Positions 55,916-64,000 of a DNA stretch of 64,000 bases are shown piece by piece. The translations under genes and the position numbers were made by a program. Below the pieces are notes generated by a model that searched no databases, had not been told where the DNA came from, and was given only the letters and a program-made list of their open reading frames with translations. Source of the stretch: Lineolata rhizophorae. Lineage: Eukaryota; Ascomycota; Dothideomycetes; Lineolatales; Lineolataceae. The stretch spans positions 189,784 to 253,783 of the forward strand of contig MU001689.1 of assembly GCA_010093515.1 (NCBI GenBank). Direction: 5' to 3'. Every line of letters starts with the position of its first letter. The first letter of the stretch is position 1.

Positions 55916-58900
55916 ATGTCCGCGTCGCGCGACTTTGCGCCGGGGATCAGACCTCCGCATGGGCCTTCTTCTCTTCCGCCGGCGGACGAGGCGGACGGCA
56001 CAATCGCACACCGTACTCGCCCGTCGTCCTCATCCTCACCTCTCTCCGCCATCGACGGCGCAAAACCACCTACACACAATTATGAGAGCAGCCATGCCGA
56101 CGACAACAACGACGACACCGACGCCGACACTGCTGACCCGCCCAACCACGAGTCCTCCCCCACCTCCCTCTTCGCCGAAGCAGACAACCTCCGATTCTTT
56201 ACCCGCTCGCCGCACCCCTACCACCGCATCGCGCCCCCCCACAACCAGCACAAGCCCACGCTGCACGCCGCGTCCTCCCTACACCCGCCCGATGCCTCCG
56301 GCGGCCGTCGCGAACCGAGCACAAGCGTTCCCAGCACGCCCACGCCCGGCGCGACGTCCTCGGGCGGCGCGTCGCCATGCGCGACGGACGCGGAGGAGCC
56401 CTTCGAGTCGGGCGCGCGGCCCGGCCTCTCGGCCGATGCCGCCGCGGCCGCCGACGACTCCGGCGCCGCGGCCGCCGATGGCGAGACGGGAGCAGGCGGC
56501 GAGGTAATGGCACCGGGCTGGTCGCTGCGGCGGTCCGAGGCCGCGCGCACGCCCAGCGAGAGTGGCACCGAGGCCGACGACGAGGGGTACGGCTTCGTGA
56601 GGGCGCTGCCGCCGGCGCCGGTGCGGCCGCGGAAGGGGCTGAAGGTGCCGGCGGGGGAGCGGGAGGCGAGGAGGAGGAGGATGCGGGCGGCGGGTGCTGG
56701 GGCTGGGGGAGAGAGGGGAGGGAGAGAAGACGGGGGCGGGGAGGGCGGCAGCGAGTATGGGAGTGCGTTTCCGAGTCCGACGGAGGAGGAAGGGGTTGAG
56801 GGGGGGGCGAAGGGCGAGGGTATGGATGGAGGGTATTTTGATGGGACGGGGGATCAGAGGGGTATGGAGGAGGAGAGGAGGAAGGTTGCGAAGAAGAGAA
56901 GGGCGGAGATTTTGAGGAGGGGCGCAGAGACGGCGTTGTTGGGTGTGGTGGGCGGGTTGGTGGTGCTGAAGGGTGATGTGTGGGGTGTGGTAAGGGAGTC
57001 GCATAGAGGTAATTATGGGATTGTGTTGACTTGCAACATTGGAAATGGTTCAGCTGATTTATTTCTTCGTGTAGCAGAAGTGCTGGCGCATGTTCTCACT
57101 GTTGCTATACTATTCATGGCGTATCCGGTACGATTGTTCTACTATCTCTCTCGGACGTATCCCCAAAAGGACCGACGTCTACGATTACGACTCCCGACCA
57201 CCTTCGATCCTGCGCCCCTCCTTTACCCTACTTTCTTACCCCCTTTCGTCGCCCTTGCTTTGTCTCCAGCTTATCCAAAAATCCTCCTGCCAAACATCGT
57301 CCTCAGTTTGGCCGCGCTACCGCCCCAAGTGATTCCTTTTTACAGCCACCAGGGCAGTTACAGCATGCCTCACTGGCTAGTTTCTTTAATCCCGCTCATG
57401 GCGGCTCAAAACACGGCTCTGCCGTCTAAACTCTTCCCTCCGAAACCATACCAACTGCGGCTCCCGTCCCCGGAAGGAGGCATAGAGCCCGAACTAATAG
57501 CCTCCCTTTTCGCGCTGCACCAATCTCTCCTGCCACCCTTATACTTCCTCACCACGACCAGCCTCCTCCCCGCTGAGCTGCAGCTCCTTTCCATCGCCCT
57601 AATCAACGTTCTCCTCTTCTCCGTCTCCCCGCAAAGCGTCATCATTTGCGCTATGCTCTGGGTTGGTGGCTTGCCCCTCTTCGTCATGTGCGGAAACGTC
57701 CTAAGATGGAACGTCGCGCTGGCTCGCATACCAAAGTGGCGTCTCCGCCGCGTGGGCCACATCATCAAGGCCCGCCAGTCGTTCATACAAGCCTTGACGG
57801 ACGGCTTGCAGCGCTCGCGCCGCGGGATGAACGCTGGCGCAAGGCAGGATGTGTCAGAGAGCGACGCGGACGAGGACTTGGCGCCGACGAAGGAGCACCA
57901 TCAGAGCCAACAGCAAGGGACGACGGCGAGGCTGCTCAACCTGGATATCAAAGGCATCTCAAAATTACTCTTAGCAGACAGCCAGCCGTGGGAGACACGC
58001 TCGGCCGTCGAGCGCCCGCGCGACGCCGAGTTCCCTGGGAAGGGGTCCCCGGCGCCGCCGGTGGCAAACGCGGATGCGCGCAGAAGACGGCACAGCGTGT
58101 CGCACACGGACGTGGGACGGCCGAACCAGCAACACAATCACGGTCACAGCCAGAGTTATCATCACAATGATTATCACGAGCACGGGCACGGGCACGGGCA
58201 CGGGCACGGGCAGCAGCGGTCGACTTCGACACGACACCGGGCGCGAGCCAAGTCGGCTAGCATTCAGGCTTACCTATCCCTAACACCGGCCCAGGCGGCG
58301 CGGCGCAAGTGGATCTACGCGGGCTACGTGTACGCCATGATGGCGGGCATCATCCTGTTCCCCGTGAGGCTGTTCGTGCAATGGTACGCACTGGATGGGC
58401 AGGAGCCGTTTGGCTGGGCGGCCGGCTATATGCTAGGGAATGTGCCGGACTTTAGGGCCTGGGTCGTGCGACTCGACCTCGAGGGATGGATATGCTTGCC
58501 TCCGCTTTCGTTTCCCGAAGACGAGGAGACGAGCGGAGACGCGGGGCACAAGGTGTCGGGCCTGGTGCCGCGCATCCGGCACGACGTGCTAGGCGAGGCA
58601 AACACGCGCCTCGCGCTCAGCGCCTACTGCGTCGCCATCCTCGTGCTCGGCATGCTGGCGGTGCTACGCCTCAGCTCCGTGGTCGAGGTGGACACGCGCC
58701 GCAAGGTGTTCCACGGCATGATGGTAGCGATGCTGCTGCCGACGACGTACGTCGACCCGGCCTTCGTCGCGCTGGCCCTCGCCATCGTCCTCGCCCTTTT
58801 CCTCCTCCTCGACCTCCTGCGCGCGTCCCAGCTGCCCCCCCTCAGCCGCCCGCTCGCATACTTTTTGACCCCGTACGTCGACGGCCGCGACCTCCGCGGC

Positions 58901-59458
58901 CCCGTCGTCGTCAGCCACATCTTCCTGCTCATTGGCTGCGCGATCCCGCTGTGGTTGAGCCTCGCAGGCGCGGAGCGCACGGCGCCGCCGCTGCCGCCGC
59001 CGGACGCGGAGGCCGCGCACGCGCCGACGCACCACCCGTGGTTGGGCTGGGAGCTTCCGACGCGCGAGCCCGGCATGGTGGCCGGCGTCGTATGCGTCGG
59101 CATGGGCGACGCGGCCGCGTCGCTGGTCGGCCGCCGCTACGGCCGCCGCAAGTGGCCGTGGCCGGGCGGCAAGAGCCTCGAGGGCAGCGCCGCCTTCGCG
59201 GCCGCCGTCGCGGCCGGGCTCGGGTTCGGCGTCGCGTGGCTGAGGTTCGGCGGGTGGGCGAGAGAGGCGGCGGTTGCGGCGGCGGCCGAGGGGGCAGAGC
59301 CGCCGCCACCGCCGCCGGAGCCGTGGTGCTGGGTGCTGCCGAAGCTGGCGCTCGCGGCGACGGGGGCGTCGTTCATGGAGGCGGTGCTGACGGGCGGGAA
59401 TGATAACGTGGTTGTGCCGGTGGTGCTGTGGCTGTTGGTCAGAGGAGTCGGGCTGTGA
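55916..59458 (+). CDS. SEC59: Dolichol kinase (Sec59-like), very large
   Basis: Polytopic ER enzyme that uses CTP to make dolichyl phosphate, the lipid carrier for N-glycosylation, O-mannosylation and GPI anchors. Read as exons 55916-57008 and 57075-59458, it has 1158 residues; reading through the 66-bp gap would give 1180 without a stop. The C-terminal catalytic half holds VDTRRKVFHGMMVAMLLP, the CTP-binding GMGDAAASLVGRRYG, KWPWPGGKSLEGS and the ending EAVLTGGNDNVVVPVVLWLL, all typical of Sec59. About 360 N-terminal residues are a disordered Ser/Gly/Glu/Arg-rich extension, and a loop near the middle carries a His-rich run, HEHGHGHGHGHGQQ. Yeast Sec59 has 519 residues, so roughly half of this protein is additional. 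Many hydrophobic helices lie in between. The start follows a GC-rich leader and is not certain. Confidence 0.9.
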   Translation: MSASRDFAPGIRPPHGPSSLPPADEADGTIAHRTRPSSSSSPLSAIDGAKPPTHNYESSHADDNNDDTDADTADPPNHESSPTSLFAEADNLRFFTRSPHPYHRIAPPHNQHKPTLHAASSLHPPDASGGRREPSTSVPSTPTPGATSSGGASPCATDAEEPFESGARPGLSADAAAAADDSGAAAADGETGAGGEVMAPGWSLRRSEAARTPSESGTEADDEGYGFVRALPPAPVRPRKGLKVPAGEREARRRRMRAAGAGAGGERGGREDGGGEGGSEYGSAFPSPTEEEGVEGGAKGEGMDGGYFDGTGDQRGMEEERRKVAKKRRAEILRRGAETALLGVVGGLVVLKGDVWGVVRESHRGNYGIVLTCNIGNGSADLFLRVAEVLAHVLTVAILFMAYPVRLFYYLSRTYPQKDRRLRLRLPTTFDPAPLLYPTFLPPFVALALSPAYPKILLPNIVLSLAALPPQVIPFYSHQGSYSMPHWLVSLIPLMAAQNTALPSKLFPPKPYQLRLPSPEGGIEPELIASLFALHQSLLPPLYFLTTTSLLPAELQLLSIALINVLLFSVSPQSVIICAMLWVGGLPLFVMCGNVLRWNVALARIPKWRLRRVGHIIKARQSFIQALTDGLQRSRRGMNAGARQDVSESDADEDLAPTKEHHQSQQQGTTARLLNLDIKGISKLLLADSQPWETRSAVERPRDAEFPGKGSPAPPVANADARRRRHSVSHTDVGRPNQQHNHGHSQSYHHNDYHEHGHGHGHGHGQQRSTSTRHRARAKSASIQAYLSLTPAQAARRKWIYAGYVYAMMAGIILFPVRLFVQWYALDGQEPFGWAAGYMLGNVPDFRAWVVRLDLEGWICLPPLSFPEDEETSGDAGHKVSGLVPRIRHDVLGEANTRLALSAYCVAILVLGMLAVLRLSSVVEVDTRRKVFHGMMVAMLLPTTYVDPAFVALALAIVLALFLLLDLLRASQLPPLSRPLAYFLTPYVDGRDLRGPVVVSHIFLLIGCAIPLWLSLAGAERTAPPLPPPDAEAAHAPTHHPWLGWELPTREPGMVAGVVCVGMGDAAASLVGRRYGRRKWPWPGGKSLEGSAAFAAAVAAGLGFGVAWLRFGGWAREAAVAAAAEGAEPPPPPPEPWCWVLPKLALAATGASFMEAVLTGGNDNVVVPVVLWLLVRGVGL
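57009..57074 (+). other. Stopless 66-bp intron inside the dolichol kinase gene
   Basis: The donor GAG|GTAATT and the acceptor CGTGTAG|CA enclose 66 bp that is clearly more AT-rich than its surroundings, with a branch-like GCTGAT 16-21 bp before the acceptor. Its length is a multiple of three and it has no stop codon, so retention would simply add 22 residues. Confidence 0.6.
58181..58210 (+). repeat. CACGGG hexanucleotide repeat, five units, coding His-Gly
   Basis: Five tandem CACGGG units encode alternating His and Gly inside the His-rich loop of dolichol kinase. Perfect repeats of this kind commonly vary in number between strains. Confidence 0.85.
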
Positions 59459-60483
59459 AGCGCGATGTCGGACGGCGTTGTGCGGACGGGTCTGACCGGA
59501 TCTGGGCCGGGTGGTGCTCGGTGAGGCTCTGCGTCTTGCGCGATATCGGCCCGTCTCGAGGCACCGGGGGGTGGGAGGGGGGAGGAGGCGTTTAGGTGTT
59601 GCGGCTCGCGTGTGCGGGGCGTAAAGTGCATGCGTCGCGGAAAGACCGCCCGTTCCGGGGAGGGGTTGAGGATTTTGGTTGGGGTTCTTGGCATTGGGCT
59701 TCTAGATTAGGCGCCTAGGGGGCTCTTCTCACTCATGGGTAATATTTCTCTTGGCTCAGGGAGATGGCTTGCATTTATGTTGGGAGTTAGTTATTTTATC
59801 GGGGCAGTCGTGTACACATGTATTTTGATGTTCTGGGCCCCTTGCATATGCCTATCTACCCACATCTTTTTTCCTTTCTTCCCTAGACTTGCAAAGGTTG
59901 GGAGATGTAATAGAACTCTACGGCATCATTGGGTTTCTTTACTGGTCTGGATTGGGAGAGTGGTGGCTGCTTGGGACTGCTATACTGTTAGGTTGCCGGG
60001 TGTGTACCTGTAGCACTGAGGCGAGCATGTGAAAGCTACCGTAGCTTGTCCGTCGGGCGTTGCTCCCCTAGGTACTATTTAGACAGACCCATGCACGGTA
60101 GCTCTCGCGCAGCAATTAGCTCGCGCTCACCGACAAAGGGAGCGAGCTGTTATGCACGGGGAGGGCTGCGGTACGCACATAGGTATCTATGTAGTTCTAC
60201 GCAAGCCTATCTCCGCATCCACCTAACCGACGGGGAATAAAAGCCAATCCATGGCTTTGCAGCACGCGTCGTCCGTCCGACTCCTCGTATATTAAAAGGC
60301 TGCCGACCTCTTCGCGCTCCGCTGAGCTCCCCTTGTCTCGCTCAGTCTGCGCCGTCGCCTTGCAGTGCGCATGGGCATGCTGCATGCGCGCCAGGCAGGT
60401 AGCCAGCGCGCTTACGTCGTCGGGCGTCGATGCCGATGCCGTGCCCTTGTCCTCTCCGGCTTCGGTCCGGCCGGGGTTGCGGC

Positions 60484-60509
60484 GACGGCGGCGGCGGCGG
60501 CGGCGGCGG
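60484..60509 (+). repeat. CGG trinucleotide repeat
   Basis: About eight GGC/CGG units in tandem in non-coding DNA. On the minus strand it makes a poly-Arg run in an open frame that I consider spurious. Confidence 0.8.
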
Positions 60510-62216
60510 CTGTGGTGGTGGGGAGTTTGCTTGCTTATCTCGGAGCGGTCCCCGGGGTTGGGGCACGAGCGGATAGAGCTAGGTACAGCCGCATTCGGGG
60601 GGGTGGGGCGCAGCAGAGCGTAATATTCGTGGGCTGAGGGACGAGCTACCAAGCTGCCTGGGGGGCGGAGAGGAAAGGGGGGGGGACCTGCCAAGAGTGG
60701 GTTGCCGTTGGCGATGGTGCGCGTCCGGTTGGGATAGATGGAAGCGGAATTGGGTGGCTGGCAAGTAGGCTTGTGGTGATGGGTTACTTGGTTCGGGACG
60801 CGGGGTGCGCTTCCCCGTGGGCGAGGGGGAAGCTTGGGGTTAGGCCTTGGTCGGGGTGGGATTTTGGGGAAATGGCTGGATGGTGATAGGTTGGGAGGGG
60901 ACTGTTGGAAGGTGAAATACGTAGTATGTACACGGCCGTGGGCATGGGCTCGAGGAGGGTGTGGATCTGGGGTAGGGAGATAAGCAAAAGACTTTGTTTT
61001 GAGCTTGAAAGATGCGAGGGCCTTTCTTGTCATTGGGTAAATGGCTGCGTGTACCTTGTTCCAGGATGGATTTGCTCGTGGAGGGATATATCAGATATTC
61101 AACAGCGGTCTCTCTACAGCACTTTATGAAAGCAGTAGACTATTTGTTCATTCAAAATACGACAATGGCTTCCTTGCACAACTTCCTCTGCATCTTGGTA
61201 GGGGTAACAGTTTTAGTTGAAGAGCTTGGTCCTATAGCCGAGCTAGTTCGCAGGAAAGCTAGTTTAAGTATACTGAGCGATGAGATGGTCGTCTGGTGGT
61301 TACTGCCAAGTGAGAGGTGTTTAAAATAGCGTTACAGAGCAGGGAGAAGATAAGACTAGCTCGAGATGATGTCAGGTCTTCAAGGGAATTGCGAAAGTAT
61401 TTCTAGGACTGGCATAAGACTACAGGAGAACTTTGTTCGTCTAGGACGGCGAAAGGAACTGACTGGACGCGTGGGATCTTGTTATCTACTACGTAGGTAC
61501 ACGAAGCGCCCTCGCTCGCCGCATGGATGCGAGGGCCGTCGATCGCGGTACGCTAGGCAGGCGCGTCCCGCGGCCGCCGTGCCGCAGTTCACGGCATGCC
61601 GAGCGAGGCAGCAGCAGCCGAGGGCCGGGGGGAGAAAGAAGAATGGGCGGGTGACGCGGGCGACTTTGCGTCTCGGCCATCCAGCACGGTACACTCACGC
61701 ACTATCATCACTCTACTTGCAGTCGGGTTCGCACTCTGCCCCTAAGAACGAAGCAAGACGCCGATTTGCTGCCTCCGTTCCTCGCGTGAACCGCCGGCTG
61801 CAGACATCGGATTCAACGTGCACGGAGTCCCTCGGATGGGTAAACCGGGCTACAACGCCAGCAGTGCTCCTCTCTCATTCTCTCTCAAACGGGCCATCGT
61901 CGACAGCCAGCCGGCAGCCAGCAGCCTAGCATGGGGCGCAGGAGTCGCCCAGTCGCACGTACCTACGTAGTATGTACAGTACCTAGGATTCGCAGGGCAC
62001 GACGGCGCGCATCCGACTCGCTCGGACGCTGGCTGCAGCTGCAGGCGCTTGCGGGCTTTTTCCACTTTTCCCCACGATGATGCACCCTGAGGGCGACGTC
62101 GCGGGGTGTGATTGGGCCGGGGGCGAGAAGGCCCCGGAAGGAAGGGGGGGTTGTCAAGGGGAAGGTGAAACATGGGCGGTGGGCCAATAGGCGCTGGGAT
62201 TTTTCTTTGGTTCCAT

Positions 62217-62255
62217 TGGGGAGGGGAGGGGAAGGGAGGGGAGGGGAGGGGAGGG
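62217..62255 (+). repeat. GGGGA tandem tract, G-quadruplex-prone
   Basis: Seven to eight runs of three or four G separated by single A or AA within 39 bp. Runs and spacing satisfy the usual G-quadruplex pattern. No function is implied by sequence alone. Confidence 0.8.
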
Positions 62256-63380
62256 CGGTTGTTCCTTGGAAGGATGGCGCGGAATGGAAGACTGAACTGA
62301 CCGGTGGGTTGCTGAATAGATGATGAAAGTGAATTTGTGCGAGAGACAGATACTACGTATGCAGGTGCGCGGCAGGCTAGGAGGGTAGATCATTCTGGCC
62401 TTTTCTTGGAATTGTCGACGGTGGCGTTTTCGTTTTTTGCTGAAGAATCAAGAATTGGGAGAGCGGGCGAGGAGAGTGAGAGAGAGTGGCGAGCTGATTG
62501 TTGTTCACTAACCGACGCTCGGAGCTTCTGAGCCCCTGTGCCCTGCGCCCATCTACGACCTCCTCCTCCACGGCCCTAAGGACGGCCCCGGGCGAGCGTC
62601 GTGCGGCGGCTCCGGCGGCGTCGGGTGCTGCAGCAGACTGCGAGGGCGGAGGGCCAGATAGCTCGCTCGCTCGCTCGCGTCGTCGCTCTCCCCCAAGGGT
62701 CGGCGATCGGCGGCAAGCTGGCTGAGCTCGCACCCTGATTTCCGGTCACTCCCAACGGAGAACGCACCGCCTTTTCTGTCCCACTGCATCCGGGCAATTT
62801 CATCAGCGAGACTTTGCCCGGCTTCCTAGTGCGCCCAGGCAACAATTACGTAGGTATTATTCCCCTCTGGGATTCCCCGTCGCCGCAGGGAATAGATCGG
62901 AGATGGGTAGATGCCGCAGACGCCCGGTAAAGGGGACTGGGGGCCCCCGAGGAGGGAGGGGGGGATCCAGTACGTTCTTCGTTTGTCATTCGTAACGTGC
63001 GCGCTTCCCGTCCGTCCCCAGTTCGCCGCTCTCGACACACCTCATGTGATGCGAAGCGCCTTGCGCGAGTTAAAAGAGAGAAAAGTCACGCACTCACCCG
63101 GCTGCGGGCGGGGGCGTGAGGGGGGAGCGGGCATTGTGGCAACGTCCTATGTACGCAACAACGGCAACAGGAACCAGGGCGCCCTTCCCGGCGCGCGCGC
63201 ACGCAAGCTCGGCGAGCACTTGACCGGGTACTCGCAACTGTTATACCGTACATAGCAGAGGTACATATGTGGGCAGGTACGTCGGTACGCGTACCGGGCG
63301 AAGGCAGGTACCCGGGTTGGCGTCTTGGCCGGGTGCTGATGGCCGGCGGATGATGCTGCTGCCGCGGTCGGCCCCGTGAC

Positions 63381-63404
63381 TGCTGCTGCTGCTGCTGCTG
63401 CTGC
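63381..63404 (+). repeat. TGC trinucleotide repeat, eight units
   Basis: Perfect (TGC)8 in non-coding GC-rich DNA. Confidence 0.9.
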
Positions 63405-63755
63405 GGCCGGGCTTGCTGGCTGGCTGCCGTGGCCCCGTGCCTAGCAGCCGTATGTCGCAGGCCTGTATAGGCAGCGGCCGCTCCCAGTGGCGCCTCCCTA
63501 CTAAGCCAAGCGGCCTCCCTCCAGCAGCTCATGGGCGCATGCCGCGCGCAGTAGGCATAGGCATGCTCCGTAGGCGGGCGCTGCGTAGACACAGAGCACG
63601 CAGGGTGCGGCTAGCCCGGCCGGGACTGGCGCGCCTTGGCGTTGGCCCTACGGGCGGCCGACCGCCGGCGTCGCGCGCTGGCCCCCCGTCATGCAGGCCG
63701 ATAAGATAGCCACCAGCTTCAAAGTCACTCGCCGCCCAGCACAGTCACCCTTCGC

Positions 63756-63935
63756 GGCCATCCGCCAGCGCCCTTCTTGCTCTCAAGTCCGCGCTTCTGA
63801 CTCCTCCTTCTTTCGCTCCCTCTCTTCACGCCCACACCCTTCTTTTTTCTTTCTTCCCCCTTCACCGCGCCCTCCTTTGCGACTCGCCTTTTTTTCCCCT
63901 TTTCACTTCTCCCGCCTCTTTTTGCCGCCCGCCGG
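63756..63935 (+). promoter_or_regulatory. Pyrimidine-rich tract, probable start zone of the next gene
   Basis: About 180 bp dominated by C and T on the plus strand, with several runs of six or more pyrimidines. Similar tracts precede the coding starts at 27004 and 44192. It suggests that a plus-strand gene with a long leader begins here and codes beyond the window. Confidence 0.4.
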
Positions 63936-64000
63936 TCCCCTACGTGTGTTACAATACCCCGCCTCTCCGCCTTTTGTTTCTCCTGGTCCCATTCGCGCCC

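Larger units (their letters stand above)
59459..64000. other. 4.5-kb region without a recognised gene
   Basis: After the dolichol kinase stop there is no convincing gene to the window end. 60200-61030 holds a long minus-strand open frame that is Pro/Arg/His low complexity over a CGG repeat. 61480-62000 and 62340-63300 contain several TACGTA-type palindromes. 62217-62255 is a GGGGA tract and 63381-63404 a TGC repeat. The end is a C/T-rich tract typical of a fungal transcription start zone. Confidence 0.5.

Noticed and set aside
60197-61033. Minus-strand open frame of 278 codons
   Set aside because: It is Pro/Arg/His low complexity created by GC-rich repeats, including a poly-Arg run over the CGG repeat, with no motif and no splice-supported extension.
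1-64000. CRISPR arrays, bacterial operons and rRNA genes
   Set aside because: No regularly spaced repeats, no Shine-Dalgarno-linked gene series and no rRNA-like blocks were seen; gene structures are eukaryotic.

Overview
The window looks like nuclear DNA of a filamentous ascomycete (Pezizomycotina, probably a Sordariomycete-like genome; the exact group is inferred). The reasons are protein-coding genes split by short introns (36-268 bp, mostly 47-75 bp) with GTRNGT donors and CTRAC-type branch points just before the acceptor, moderately GC-rich coding sequence, long gene-poor spacers, pyrimidine-rich leaders, and a gene set typical of filamentous fungi (nitronate monooxygenase, GMC oxidoreductase, fungal amidoligase, Ire1, Sad1). 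I could build seventeen protein genes, and joining the exons across each proposed splice site gives one open frame per gene. No rRNA, convincing tRNA, CRISPR array, plasmid origin or intact transposon was seen.

Layout. 1-7.1 kb: the 3' part of the prenyltransferase alpha subunit (RAM2), a convergent serine/threonine dehydratase, a 2.7-kb gene-poor stretch, and a GMC oxidoreductase. 7.1-16 kb: POL31 and CYM1 on the minus strand, then a taxilin-like coiled-coil gene on the plus strand. 16-23.3 kb: nitronate monooxygenase, a CAMK-like kinase with a long disordered tail, and an orphan putative amidoligase. 23.3-27 kb: a gene-poor spacer with a possible reverse-transcriptase relic. 27-29 kb: an amino-acid permease. 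30-40.3 kb: IRE1 and SAD1 (minus strand), with SAD1 divergent from CCT2. 40.3-50.5 kb: a long 5' leader, a large low-complexity protein of unknown function, then a tiny GPI-anchored secreted protein. 51.5-59.5 kb: an M1 aminopeptidase and a very large dolichol kinase. 59.5-64 kb: no gene seen. It ends in a pyrimidine-rich tract that looks like the start of the next plus-strand gene.

Most genes are unconnected housekeeping functions: protein prenylation, lagging-strand replication, mitochondrial presequence clearance, tri-snRNP splicing, chaperonin, N-glycosylation and ER stress. Two themes recur. IRE1, dolichol kinase and the GPI protein all belong to the secretory pathway. The permease, serine dehydratase, aminopeptidase and nitronate monooxygenase all handle nitrogen compounds. 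Nothing indicates a biosynthetic cluster. The least conventional items are the amidoligase with an internal tandem duplication, the large unknown Met/Gly/Gln-rich protein, the His-rich insertion in dolichol kinase, a recurrent TACGTA-centred palindrome confined almost entirely to spacers, and several splicing oddities (an ATG-only first exon, a 36-bp intron, a stopless intron whose length is a multiple of three).
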